Assembly: GCA_964557085.1 (NCBI GenBank)
Contig: CAZKYS010000047.1
Span: 1-17,485, forward strand
DNA from: Pseudaquidulcibacter sp964557085
GTDB lineage: Bacteria; Pseudomonadota; Alphaproteobacteria; Caulobacterales; Aquidulcibacteraceae
DNA: 17,485 nt
Direction of reading: 5' to 3'
The notes below the pieces were generated by a model. The model was not told the DNA's origin and made no database searches. It was given only the letters and a program-made list of their open reading frames with translations. This document shows, piece after piece, positions 1 to 7,879 of this stretch. Both the position numbers and the translations under genes were made by a program. Within the stretch, counting starts at the first letter, position 1. Each line of letters opens with the position of its first letter.

Positions 1-886
1 GGCATTCGTCGATAATGATGAAATCAAAGAAATCGGCTGGATAGTCAAAGAATTTTGGTGCGGGATTTCCATTTTCATCGCGCCCCGTCATAAATGTTTG
101 GAAAATTGTAAAAAATACCGAACCGTTTTTAGGAACTCGACCTGTCTTTTTAACTTCGTCGGGTGAAATACGAACCCTAGCATCTTCGGCAAATGGCGAG
201 AAAGCGTTATAGGCCTGATCCGCCAGAATATTTCTATCGGCTAAAAACAAAATTCGCGGGCGGCGTGTTGGCTCGCGCCCTAAATTCCAACGGCTATGAA
301 ATAGTTTCCAAGCAATTTGAAACGCAATAAAAGTTTTCCCTGTGCCTGTTGCAAGGGTAAGAAGAATTCGATTTTGCCCCTTGGTGATAGTCTCTAAAAC
401 GCGGTCAATCGCAATGTCTTGATAATAGCGTGATTTCCAAGTTCCGCCTTTATCTTCAATTGCAACTTCTGAAAATCTGTCACGCCACAAATCTTCTTTT
501 TCAAATGTCGCAGACCACAATTCTTGCGGAGTGGGGAACTTGGGTGCTTCACCTTCCGCACCAGTTTCAATATCAAAATGATAAACGCCGATGCCATTGG
601 TTGAAAAGCCAAATCTAATTTGAAGCTTTTGGGCATAGTCTTTTGCTTGCCCCAAACCTTCACTAACGTGTGCATCACGCTTTTTGGCTTCAATAATCGC
701 CAAGCGTTTGCCCCTGTAAATGAGAACATAGTCGGCCTTAAGTGCAGCTGCACGACGACCACCACCTTGAAGGCGACCATCTGTTATTGGATATTCGCGG
801 GCAACGCGGCTGTTTTCAACAATCCCCCATCCTGCGGCTTGCAAGGCAGGGTCAATAAGTTCGGCGCGGGTTTCAGCTTCGTTCAT
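1..886 (-). CDS. hsdR: Type I restriction enzyme R subunit, N-terminal part (truncated by window edge)
   Basis: The motor and nuclease subunit of a type I restriction enzyme; it translocates and cuts DNA unmodified at the HsdS-specified site. About 294 residues are visible, starting at ATG 886-884 with AGGA six bases upstream. The PD-(D/E)xK nuclease is visible as D52 followed by E66-A-K68 in IIEAKK. The helicase Walker A motif, LATGTGKT, lies near residue 182. The frame leaves the window in IIIDEC with the next codon starting with C, which fits a DECH box. Full-length HsdR is usually about 800-1000 residues, so most of the helicase is off the left edge. It lies downstream of hsdM-hsdS on the same strand but is separated from them by the DUF3800 pair and about 194 bp in which I see no convincing terminator or promoter. 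Family assignment is confident; specificity is unknown. Confidence 0.95.
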   Translation of the reverse strand, partial: MNEAETRAELIDPALQAAGWGIVENSRVAREYPITDGRLQGGGRRAAALKADYVLIYRGKRLAIIEAKKRDAHVSEGLGQAKDYAQKLQIRFGFSTNGIGVYHFDIETGAEGEAPKFPTPQELWSATFEKEDLWRDRFSEVAIEDKGGTWKSRYYQDIAIDRVLETITKGQNRILLTLATGTGKTFIAFQIAWKLFHSRWNLGREPTRRPRILFLADRNILADQAYNAFSPFAEDARVRISPDEVKKTGRVPKNGSVFFTIFQTFMTGRDENGNPAPKFFDYPADFFDFIIIDEC

Positions 887-1080
887 TCGGCTTCCTAATT
901 ATTTTCCAATAATATGTTTTCAAAACTCTTTAACCTAAACATTTGATTTATCTCGCTTATTATTTTTTTGGCGCTGCTTTAGCTGTTGGATTACTAAAAG
1001 TTTACTTGACTTTAACTTCTCATATATATACTTATTGAATGTCTCATCTACCATGATGTAGAAGGAGCAACGGGGTCGCT

Positions 1081-1578
1081 TTAGGGCGGCCCTTGACTAT
1101 TTTGGGTCCAATATTCGAAGTGATCCTTTTTGAACTTTCTAATTCTCCCGCTTTTGCATTCATATGAAGTCCAAAGTAAGTTATATCCATTACGTTGCTC
1201 CAATATAACTGCAAAGGCATATAGCTCACTCCAAATTACATATCGGTTCTTAGTCCCTCTAATTTCGCAGTGCCACTTTAATTCATTGTCGGTTTCAGCG
1301 TTTTCAATGAAGTATCTAATCCACGGAACTCTTTCACATCTACCAATGTCTATGGTTCTATCTTCTTCATGGTCAGTTATTCCACGCTCAGAAACGCAAT
1401 GCCAAAATGCGTAACCTTTGCCATCCGCAGAAGGGTCGTGCTTTGCACTAACAATCTGACCTTCAAAATAAATTCTATTTCTAACGACTCCATCTAAATA
1501 ATGCTCATAAACGGCATTGATGTAGGCATCCCAATCGCCTCCATAGTCATTTAAAAGCAATAAGTCAGGGACACTCAT
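1081..1578 (-). CDS. Uncharacterised partner of DUF3800 protein (165 aa)
   Basis: I do not recognise a named domain. The protein is soluble, without signal peptide or membrane segment, and rich in aromatic and charged residues. Blocks that look structured are YFEGQIVSAKHDP (about 38-50), FWHCVSERG (about 58-66) and a DIGRCERVPWIR stretch in the middle. Its ATG (1578-1576) follows the TAA stop of the DUF3800 gene with no base between them, so the two are almost certainly translationally coupled and likely work as a pair. From memory, small proteins with a similar 'FWH.ISE...RCER..W' pattern accompany DUF3800 genes in bacterial accessory islands; this is not verified here. The function is unknown. 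Its place inside a type I restriction locus makes a defence or toxin-antitoxin-like role plausible, but that is inference. Confidence 0.8.
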   Translation of the reverse strand: MSVPDLLLLNDYGGDWDAYINAVYEHYLDGVVRNRIYFEGQIVSAKHDPSADGKGYAFWHCVSERGITDHEEDRTIDIGRCERVPWIRYFIENAETDNELKWHCEIRGTKNRYVIWSELYAFAVILEQRNGYNLLWTSYECKSGRIRKFKKDHFEYWTQNSQGPP

Positions 1579-2289
1579 TTATGATTCCCTGCCTTGCCAA
1601 ACAAATAAATTAAATTTAATCGCTCTAAAGATTGAAGTAGATGACAACGAATTATTGCCTAGTTTCTCCTTAAGGTGCGCAATAATTGCAAGCTTTGCTT
1701 CGCTGGTCCTTAGACCTCGGTTCTCGTAAGCAATCGCGCCAATTAATAAGTCACATATTTGGAGTATTTCGCTTTCATGCGACCTAATATGCTGAATTCT
1801 TTGAATTGATTCTTTATCTCTATCCTGTATTCGATTAGCAAGATAATCGTGAAGCTTTTGAATTTTTGGTTCACTACAAGTGTCTTTAATGTCCATATAA
1901 ACACGATAATGGTTCGGCGGCTTGAAAACGTATTTCAACATATTGAAATACATTTTATAATACCAATCATCATGATTTTGATTGTTTGCTTCGTGATCCA
2001 AAATGCTTTTGTTCGGAACCATAAGGCCACGAAAATATAGCCTGTTATCGTCTAAAAAGAAGTTGATTAACTCCATATAATAAGAAAGTTTCGCCTGAGA
2101 AACTTTTGTCCATTTTGTCTCAAAATATCGTGAAATGCCGTGCTTTGTTTTTATAACGCGAATTTGGTCAGAAATTTCTTTAGCGTTAGCTGTTTCGCAA
2201 TAAACACCGCCAAGTAACATCACATTAATGCCATCGTTTTCTAAATGGCAGCTTTCATCGCAATAAATATTATAGGTCAGCTCTTCCAT
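1579..2289 (-). CDS. DUF3800 family protein, predicted RNase H-like fold
   Basis: A 236-aa protein matching the DUF3800 pattern: N-terminal IYCDESCH (D11, E12), FETKWTKVS around residues 56-64, YMDIKD with D133, and the C-terminal LQICDLLIGAIAYEN with D180. DUF3800 proteins are predicted to have an RNase H-like fold with an acidic metal-binding cluster, so D11, D133 and D180 are the likely metal ligands. No substrate is established for the family. The start at 2289 is backed by GAGGAAAG three bases upstream. It begins 22 bp after hsdS and abuts the next gene, so it is probably carried on the hsd transcript. Its position between hsdS and hsdR is unusual for a core restriction locus and suggests a cargo or accessory nuclease module. 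The family call is firm; the biological role is open. Confidence 0.88.
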   Translation of the reverse strand: MEELTYNIYCDESCHLENDGINVMLLGGVYCETANAKEISDQIRVIKTKHGISRYFETKWTKVSQAKLSYYMELINFFLDDNRLYFRGLMVPNKSILDHEANNQNHDDWYYKMYFNMLKYVFKPPNHYRVYMDIKDTCSEPKIQKLHDYLANRIQDRDKESIQRIQHIRSHESEILQICDLLIGAIAYENRGLRTSEAKLAIIAHLKEKLGNNSLSSTSIFRAIKFNLFVWQGRES

Positions 2290-2311
2290 TATCTTTCCTC
2301 AGCGCAAGCCA

Positions 2312-4171
2312 TTAGATCAACCTCTCTTGACCAATAACGCGTTTACCTTCGCCTTTTGGTTCAACACCGTGGGATTTGATAAGCTTAATGGCGTTTTCAA
2401 ATTCGGATTTCGGGATTTTTAATTTATCATCATGCCAATTTTCGCGGGCTTCAAAGATGATTTCGTCATTGGTTGGCTGTTTGCCGTCCAAAAGTAAATT
2501 ATTCCATGCGGCGTGAACCGTTGCGAAAACTTCGGCTTGCCTTGAATCCATTGGAATTATGATCTCAAGGACTTTGTCGATTTGAGATTTAAATGGTTCA
2601 ATTGATTTGCGGGCTTCGGTAATTAATTGATTGTATTTCAAGCGTTCGGCAAAATCATAGCCTGCTCCTTGTTGCACAAATTCAAAGAATTGATTTGCCC
2701 TTGCGGTATCTTCGGCACGTAACATGTGTGAGAAATCATTTGGGCCAGCCGCATCTTTTTGTGGGACACGCCCTAAATCAATTCCGCCGATTGCCTCGAT
2801 TAATTGCAAAGTCTTTTGCGCCTTTACGTGCCCAAATGTCTTATCACGTTGTTTTCGCTTGTGCGCCAAATGGGCATAGGCAATTATATTAGCGGTAAAT
2901 TCAGGTGCTTTGGTATTTGAATTTGCCGAAATATTTAAATGAATGACATTGTCATCTTTTAGCAATTCGCCCGAGAACGCTTTGGCAAGAATTGCTTGCT
3001 TGAGGTCATCTATTTCAACAATTTTTAGTCGATAAATTTCCCACAATTCTTTGCATTTTATTTCAAGTTCTTGCAACTGTTTTATAATTACTTTTTGAAT
3101 TTCAACTTTGGGGAGGTGGAGATCAAAGTCTTGAATTTGCGCTTTGGTTATTGCTTGACGCGTGGAACCGCCATCTTCACCAACTTCTAGCAACACTTTT
3201 TTTATAGTTGCAGAAGTGAGTGCGTATTCAAGAAATTTCGGAAGTATATCTTTTTGAATCGGGCGGATTATTGAAACGTGTTGATTAACTCGGCCGTTTT
3301 CTAATTCATCAGGAACCAAGCAACAACGCGCGACAGAAGCGCCAGTAATGTTCAATAGAACATCGCCTTTTTGAATTGTCACATTGGACAATTTATCGGC
3401 TTGCGAATCATCTAAAAAAGCCAAATCTTTATAGACAAATTTTCTGTCATGCACATTGAGACTTCGAATGAGAGGGATGCCTTCGGCCTTGTATGATTCT
3501 TGCCCCCCCCTTGGTGTCGAGCCGCTACCAATTTTTGTAGCAATTTTTTCGACCTTTTCACTTTGCCAAGTTTTGCTGCCACTTTCGAAAATCTCATTCA
3601 AATAACTTTCAAACAAACCTTGGGCATTTTTTAGGTTAGCTTCGGCATTTGCGCGAACAATTTCCAGATCTGCAAAAGCCTTGTCCAAAATTTCAACAAT
3701 CTGCTTTTGCTCACCAATAGGAGGGATTGGTAAAATTGCCTTTTTGACCAAATCCCCGCTAATATTTTTTACTACTGAGCCTGCCGCCAAATCTTTGAAT
3801 TGGTTTTGAACATAGTTTGATGATAGAAGGTGATAAAAATAGTCAACATTTATATTTGAGCCAAATCTCAAAGCAAACCAACCGTCGTGAATGCAGCCTT
3901 CAATTTTCATTATATATGGGCGACCGAATGACATTGAATTTGTTAGAATAAAATCGTTGGGATATACTCTTCTCGATTGCGATGCGCCCGCAGGGGTTAT
4001 CTTCTGCTTTGTTTCAGTCACATACCGCCCACCGTTTTCTGTATCGCCAATTTTAATCCAGTTTATACCGTCTTCTGAATCTGTAATGAATTCAGCAATC
4101 GGCCTTGGAGAACTCCCTCGCTCTACAATACAAACTTCCCCAAGTGTCTTTACTTCCCATCCTTTCCTCAT
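2312..4171 (-). CDS. hsdS: Type I restriction specificity subunit with extra C-terminal domain
   Basis: It selects the bipartite DNA target for the HsdM2S methylase and the HsdR2M2S nuclease. There are two target-recognition domains: TRD1 about residues 1-148, and TRD2 about 203-355 beginning with the GSTPRGG motif. They are joined by conserved helical spacers, PIPPIGEQKQIV (149-160) plus a coiled coil to about 196, and a second one at about 357-405 ending in AILAKAFSGEL. This accounts for about 405 residues, a usual HsdS length. A further region of about 200 residues (420-619) follows, with KTFGHVKAQKTLQLIEAIGGIDLGR-like sequence and ATVHAAWNNLL; I believe related extensions occur in some other HsdS proteins, but its role is unknown. 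The start overlaps the hsdM stop as ATGA (4168-4171), indicating translational coupling. Codons 221-223 contain an uninterrupted run of eight G, a possible slippage site. Confidence 0.93.
   Translation of the reverse strand: MRKGWEVKTLGEVCIVERGSSPRPIAEFITDSEDGINWIKIGDTENGGRYVTETKQKITPAGASQSRRVYPNDFILTNSMSFGRPYIMKIEGCIHDGWFALRFGSNINVDYFYHLLSSNYVQNQFKDLAAGSVVKNISGDLVKKAILPIPPIGEQKQIVEILDKAFADLEIVRANAEANLKNAQGLFESYLNEIFESGSKTWQSEKVEKIATKIGSGSTPRGGQESYKAEGIPLIRSLNVHDRKFVYKDLAFLDDSQADKLSNVTIQKGDVLLNITGASVARCCLVPDELENGRVNQHVSIIRPIQKDILPKFLEYALTSATIKKVLLEVGEDGGSTRQAITKAQIQDFDLHLPKVEIQKVIIKQLQELEIKCKELWEIYRLKIVEIDDLKQAILAKAFSGELLKDDNVIHLNISANSNTKAPEFTANIIAYAHLAHKRKQRDKTFGHVKAQKTLQLIEAIGGIDLGRVPQKDAAGPNDFSHMLRAEDTARANQFFEFVQQGAGYDFAERLKYNQLITEARKSIEPFKSQIDKVLEIIIPMDSRQAEVFATVHAAWNNLLLDGKQPTNDEIIFEARENWHDDKLKIPKSEFENAIKLIKSHGVEPKGEGKRVIGQERLI
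3503..3510 (-). repeat. Poly-G(8) tract inside hsdS
   Basis: Eight consecutive C on the plus strand read as eight G in hsdS, covering the last two bases of codon R221 and codons G222 and G223 at the start of TRD2. Homopolymer G/C runs of this kind are established slipped-strand phase-variation sites in several restriction systems. A gain or loss of one base would terminate or scramble the protein after TRD1, leaving a half specificity subunit. The tract is in frame in this copy. Confidence 0.6.
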
Positions 4172-5613
4172 AGCATTGCCTCAATGCGTTTTAGGATTTC
4201 AGCACTCTTAATATCAAGGCTTGTCATTTCGGCAATTATTGCGCTTGGTTCACGAAGTTCTTTTTCTTCTTTTTTGTTTGGGTTTTTTACCGAAAGGTCA
4301 AAGGATGTTTGGTCAATAGAAACTGCATCCAACGCCCACGATTTATCGGACAATTTATTGGCTTTTTGAAAATCAACAAATTCCGCTAAATCATCATCAT
4401 TAAGCGAATTGGTTTTACCCATATTGCGACCAGCATCAAATTGATAATAATAAATATTGCGGGTTGGCGCACCTTTTTCAAAAAATAAAACCACGGTCTT
4501 TACGCCCGCACCAATGAAGGTTCCCGATGGCATATCAAGGATTGTATGCAGGTTGCACGATTCCAAAAGTTCTTTGCGAAGGGCGGCGGCATCACCATTT
4601 GAAAGGAATGTGTTTTTAATAACAATCGCGCCGCGCCCACCGGGTTTCAACATTTTGATAAAATGTTGCAAAAACAAATAAGCAGTTTCACTTGAGCGAA
4701 TTGGAAAGTTTTGTTGAACTTCGGCGCGTTCTTTGCCACCGAATGGCGGGTTTGCAAGAATGATGTCAAACTGGTCTTTGGGCTGAATATCCGAAAGTGA
4801 ACGACCAAGTGAATTATCGCGAACAATATTTGGCGTATCTATGCCATGCAAAATCATATTCATGATCGCGATTACATAGGCGAGGCTTTTCTTTTCAACG
4901 CCATAAAACGTATTTTTTCGTAATGTCTCTCGGTCTTTTGTAGTTACCTCTTGAGTTTTCATAAATTCAAATGCTTCACACAAAAAACCTGCAGAACCAA
5001 CAGCGCCATCATAAATACGTTCGCCAATTTTAGGATTGGTAACTTTTACCATCGCGCGAATAAGTGGGCGCGGGGTGTAATATTCACCGCCATTGCGGCC
5101 TGCATTACCCATGCGTTTAATCTTGGTTTCATAAAGGTGCGAAAGCTCATGTTTCTCGGCGACACTACCAAAGCGCAAAGCGTCGGTTAGTTCCAAAACG
5201 TCACGCATTGAATAACCGCTGTTAAACTTGTTTTTGATTTCGCTAAAAATTTCACCGATTTTATATTCGATGGTGTCATTACTTGAAGCGCGTTGTTTAA
5301 ACCCCTTTAGGTATGCAAACAATTTGTCATTCACAAATTCAATTAAATCATCGCCAGTTAATGCCTTATCATGGTCAAATTCACCTTTGGCATTTTTGGG
5401 CGCAGCCCAGACAGACCAACGATATGCATGGTCGATAATGAAATTATATGGTTTACCTTTTAGTTCGGCTTCTTGGGCGCGTTCTTTTTCCAAGTCATCA
5501 AGATATTTTAAAAATAATATCCATGAGGATTGCTCCGTGTAATCCAATTCGGTTCCACAGCCAGCTTCCTTGTGTAATACATCGTCTATATTTTTGAATG
5601 TTTGTTCAAACAT
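4168..5613 (-). CDS. hsdM: Type I DNA adenine-N6 methyltransferase subunit
   Basis: The methylase subunit that, with HsdS, transfers a methyl group from S-adenosylmethionine to adenine N6 in the target, protecting host DNA. It has 481 residues, a normal HsdM length. The N-terminal helical HsdM domain spans about 1-140. The catalytic domain shows GGEYYTPRPL (176-184), the SAM-binding motif I as DGAVGSAGF (202-210), and the intact catalytic motif IV, ANPPFGG (287-293). Its stop overlaps the hsdS start by 4 bp. The start (ATG 5613-5611) has only a weak purine-rich upstream stretch. An 80-bp AT-rich gap separates it from the gene upstream; it may hold a weak secondary promoter, but none is clear. 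It is presumably active, in contrast to the HsdM-like upstream neighbour, whose motifs are degenerate. Confidence 0.95.
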   Translation of the reverse strand: MFEQTFKNIDDVLHKEAGCGTELDYTEQSSWILFLKYLDDLEKERAQEAELKGKPYNFIIDHAYRWSVWAAPKNAKGEFDHDKALTGDDLIEFVNDKLFAYLKGFKQRASSNDTIEYKIGEIFSEIKNKFNSGYSMRDVLELTDALRFGSVAEKHELSHLYETKIKRMGNAGRNGGEYYTPRPLIRAMVKVTNPKIGERIYDGAVGSAGFLCEAFEFMKTQEVTTKDRETLRKNTFYGVEKKSLAYVIAIMNMILHGIDTPNIVRDNSLGRSLSDIQPKDQFDIILANPPFGGKERAEVQQNFPIRSSETAYLFLQHFIKMLKPGGRGAIVIKNTFLSNGDAAALRKELLESCNLHTILDMPSGTFIGAGVKTVVLFFEKGAPTRNIYYYQFDAGRNMGKTNSLNDDDLAEFVDFQKANKLSDKSWALDAVSIDQTSFDLSVKNPNKKEEKELREPSAIIAEMTSLDIKSAEILKRIEAML

Positions 5614-5693
5614 GTTTTGTCTTTTCTTTTACCTGTAATATTAACAATAATAATCTTATTTTGCATAGTCTATTTTAAGTGGTGGCCTGCTTT

Positions 5694-7475
5694 TCAACCC
5701 TTAAATCCCCACAATTCAGATTGCAGTCTTGCACGTTGAGCGTTGATTTGCTCCCGTAATTGCAAAATTTCTCGGGACATTTTCGATATTTCATCAAGTT
5801 CGGCGGATGCCTTTGATTGGCTTTCAATTGATGCAAGGGGAAGTGAGAAGTTTTTCAAATCGACTAGCGGTATCATTTGAACAGTTGTTCCAGCGGCAAA
5901 GGAATTTAACTTTTCGATTGACCACGAAGCAGTTAAAAGGGAAACTAAAATCCTTGGGTCTTTTATCGGCGATAGCTTTTTCAAACGCACAATTGCGAAA
6001 CTTTGTGAAATTATCCATGGCTCGTCATCGTTAATGTTTTCGCCATTTATTAGTCCAATAACGCCGACTTTACCCTTTGTGCTGACTATTATATCGCCAT
6101 CTCTAACCATTGAATTTTTAACTTTTTCAAAGTCCATTTGAAAATAGGTCATGGTTCTTGCGGGTAGAAGCACTTCGGAATTTTCGACATCCCCAGTTAC
6201 GATTTCGCGAACCTTAAATGTTTCGGCATTTTCTTCGTCTTCGCGACACGGTTTTGCTGCTTGAGGTCTTAAAATATCGGCCATATCACCCAACAAAACC
6301 ACTTCCGAGGTTCGCAAAATCTCGCCAATTTTCTTCATTTCATGGGATATTACATACCTATCTACAGTCATATTCCATTGATTAGCTTCGATAGTTTCGC
6401 GACTTACCAGTGCGGTTCTTTGTTTGAAGCTATCTTTGTCTTCAAGAAGCGACGCAATATGCTTGCTTAATTCACTTGCGGTGGCGCGCGAAGTTGCAGA
6501 ATTTATTGTTCGTCCGTCAACAAATTGAATCTCGCTTACCGCCTCGGCGGTCAATTTGACAATTGAAGTTGATATGCCGGAATTGGAAATTATACCATTT
6601 GGAAGGCTAATAACTTCCGCGAGTCCATTGTTCAGAATCGTCTTTCTAACTCTTAATTCGTAGTTTGATGCTCTGAACAGTGCGCCCTCTGGCACCAGAG
6701 TTACGAAACTTTTCGTCCAATTGTTTTTGAAAACCTCAAATTGAAGAACTTCTGAGGTAACGGTTAGCCTTTCTCCATTTTGCATCGTGACGTTTTTTCG
6801 CATCCCAAATGGCGGGTAACTAATTATATGGTCGAATTTTTTACTTTTAAGCTCGCCAGTAATTTCGCCGTCGTCACGCTCAAAAGGATCACTAACAATA
6901 GTATTGATTTTAAGTCCCAGACTAATTGCTAGCAATTCGATTAGCGTTACAGTGCTTGCAATCTGCGCGCAAAAAGTGACATCATTATTTTTTGCTAGCT
7001 GCAAAGCTGTGTTAATTGAATTATCAAACAAGCAAGCAATAGTTTCCCCTTTTTTAGGGGCAATCGTGCTTAGCATCAACAAATCTGAAAGCTTGCTTGG
7101 GCCGAGATAACCATGATTGCCTTTTTCGTTTAGATTATCCAATATGATGCTCGCAAATTCTTGCCCATTTGCTTGATTAACAATGACGCAAATATCGCGA
7201 TAAAAGGCTTCAAGTCTTTGAGAAACTAATCCATTTAGGTAGTCGCCATGCAACATGGAAATTTTTTCGAAGGCATTGTTATACAATAAACCTTCTGAAC
7301 AGTCTTTAAGTTTCTTAATTGCTAATTCTAAGGCGTGCTCTAAATTGTCGCTTCTGCTTACCCCTACCAATGCTCGCACCGCGTTCAGTGTGGCTATTGT
7401 CAAAGTCACATCCCCGTCGAAATCCATTCCGCTATAAAAGAAATTTTTAACTAGGCTTTCCATGTCTCTTGCCAT
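5694..7475 (-). CDS. HsdM-HsdS-like fusion with degenerate methyltransferase motifs
   Basis: A 593-aa protein. Residues about 110-330 align with the HsdM catalytic domain but the key motifs are altered. The YTPRPL element appears as GYLGPSKL (122-129). The motif I region reads IACLFDNSINTALQLA (146-161) and lacks the glycines of DxAxGSxGF. Catalytic motif IV reads ISYPPFG (218-224), with Tyr in place of the Asn of NPPF. Residues about 390-545 resemble a single HsdS target-recognition domain (GDMADILRP, DGDIIVSTKGKVGVIG), followed by a C-terminal coiled coil (about 550-590). What I see is a methylase-like scaffold, probably inactive, tied to one DNA-recognition domain; a regulator, decoy or alternative specificity partner of the hsd enzyme are all possible. 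The start at 7475 is one base after the stop of the DUF4258-like gene, so they are coupled; ATG 7463 is an alternative. Confidence 0.8.
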   Translation of the reverse strand: MARDMESLVKNFFYSGMDFDGDVTLTIATLNAVRALVGVSRSDNLEHALELAIKKLKDCSEGLLYNNAFEKISMLHGDYLNGLVSQRLEAFYRDICVIVNQANGQEFASIILDNLNEKGNHGYLGPSKLSDLLMLSTIAPKKGETIACLFDNSINTALQLAKNNDVTFCAQIASTVTLIELLAISLGLKINTIVSDPFERDDGEITGELKSKKFDHIISYPPFGMRKNVTMQNGERLTVTSEVLQFEVFKNNWTKSFVTLVPEGALFRASNYELRVRKTILNNGLAEVISLPNGIISNSGISTSIVKLTAEAVSEIQFVDGRTINSATSRATASELSKHIASLLEDKDSFKQRTALVSRETIEANQWNMTVDRYVISHEMKKIGEILRTSEVVLLGDMADILRPQAAKPCREDEENAETFKVREIVTGDVENSEVLLPARTMTYFQMDFEKVKNSMVRDGDIIVSTKGKVGVIGLINGENINDDEPWIISQSFAIVRLKKLSPIKDPRILVSLLTASWSIEKLNSFAAGTTVQMIPLVDLKNFSLPLASIESQSKASAELDEISKMSREILQLREQINAQRARLQSELWGFKG

Positions 7476-7476
7476 T

Positions 7477-7737
7477 CTAATCTCTCCAGTTGCCTGCGCT
7501 ATTACGATTGTAAGTGGTTATTTGAATGCCATCTTTTTCGACGACTACAATCCCGCCTTTGTCTCTGGCTTTCTTTGCGACTGCGCTAAGTGCACTCAAT
7601 TCAGCCAATAATTTGTCCAAACTGTCGCGGTTCAAAATATATTTGTCGCGACATAGTTCACCAAAATCACACGCCAATGCGACCATATCTTTTGTTATGC
7701 CTCGCTGATTCATTCTTGTGTTTAAATGTTTAGTCAT
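7477..7737 (-). CDS. DUF4258-like small protein, first gene of the hsd operon
   Basis: An 86-aa protein resembling DUF4258, a small family often compared with RelE/BrnT-type folds. Near the N terminus it has HLNTRMNQRGI (4-14), the 'R...RGI' signature, and toward the C terminus a strand-rich KGGIVVVEKDGIQITTYN. I chose ATG 7737 because GGAGG lies 6 bases upstream; the longer reading from TTG 7749 would start inside that ribosome-binding site. The stop is one base from the start of the methylase-like fusion gene, so the two form a coupled pair. A strong promoter with overlapping inverted repeats lies directly upstream. The RelE-like relation suggests a toxin-like RNase or a regulator, but no catalytic residues can be assigned with confidence, and no separate antitoxin gene is present unless the fusion protein serves that role. 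Confidence 0.7.
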   Translation of the reverse strand: MTKHLNTRMNQRGITKDMVALACDFGELCRDKYILNRDSLDKLLAELSALSAVAKKARDKGGIVVVEKDGIQITTYNRNSAGNWRD

Positions 7738-7748
7738 CTCGACCTCCA

Positions 7749-7761
7749 ATATAGCCTATAT
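7749..7761. promoter_or_regulatory. 13-bp palindrome over the -10 region of the hsd operon promoter
   Basis: ATATAG and CTATAT flank a single central C. The palindrome overlaps the -10 hexamer and the expected transcription start just upstream of the DUF4258-like gene, a typical place for a repressor site. No regulator is identified, and the AT-rich sequence makes chance a real alternative. Confidence 0.35.
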
Positions 7762-7785
7762 ACACATCCGGTCATACTTTGTCAA
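7757..7785 (-). promoter_or_regulatory. Sigma70-type promoter of the hsd operon
   Basis: On the minus strand a perfect -35 TTGACA (7785-7780) is followed by a 17-bp spacer and TATATA (7762-7757). The predicted start lies near 7750, only a short leader from the ribosome-binding site GGAGG of the DUF4258-like gene. This is the clearest promoter in the left half and could drive the whole DUF4258, fusion, hsdM, hsdS, DUF3800 series. Confidence 0.7.
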
Positions 7786-7796
7786 CACAGTATAAC
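7771..7796. promoter_or_regulatory. Inverted repeat spanning the -35 box (candidate operator)
   Basis: GTCATACT (7771-7778) and AGTATAAC (7789-7796) are inverted repeats with 7 of 8 matching positions, separated by 10 bp that contain most of the TTGACA box. Half-site centres are 18 bp apart. This geometry suits a dimeric repressor that blocks RNA polymerase; the DUF4258-like or fusion protein could be the autoregulator, which is inference. Confidence 0.45.
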
Positions 7797-7814
7797 ATGA
7801 TGTTCGTGTAATTT

Positions 7815-7844
7815 TTTACGCTGTTTACATATTTTGCTTATATT
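7815..7844 (+). promoter_or_regulatory. Probable promoter of the ardC leader
   Basis: TTTACG (7815-7820), an 18-bp spacer and TATATT (7839-7844) form a reasonable sigma70-like promoter, with a start expected near 7850. This sits just upstream of the structured leader RNA and is back to back with the hsd promoter about 30 bp away, so the two could influence each other. Confidence 0.45.
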
Positions 7845-7879
7845 GATTGATGTAGATCAGCCATTTCGCTCCCTCTTGA

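Noticed and set aside
202..210. Placeholder check of hsdM motif I (residues 202-210 of the 4168-5613 gene) as degenerate
   Set aside because: DGAVGSAGF differs from DPACGTGGF but is an accepted HsdM variant, and NPPF is intact, so hsdM is treated as active. Numbers here are residues, not bases.
394..780. 128-aa minus-strand reading frame at the left end
   Set aside because: It lies in a different frame inside the hsdR coding region, which has clear nuclease and helicase motifs; the shorter frame has no family features.
7738..7749. TTG start four codons upstream for the DUF4258-like gene
   Set aside because: The TTG overlaps the GGAGG ribosome-binding site that serves ATG 7737.
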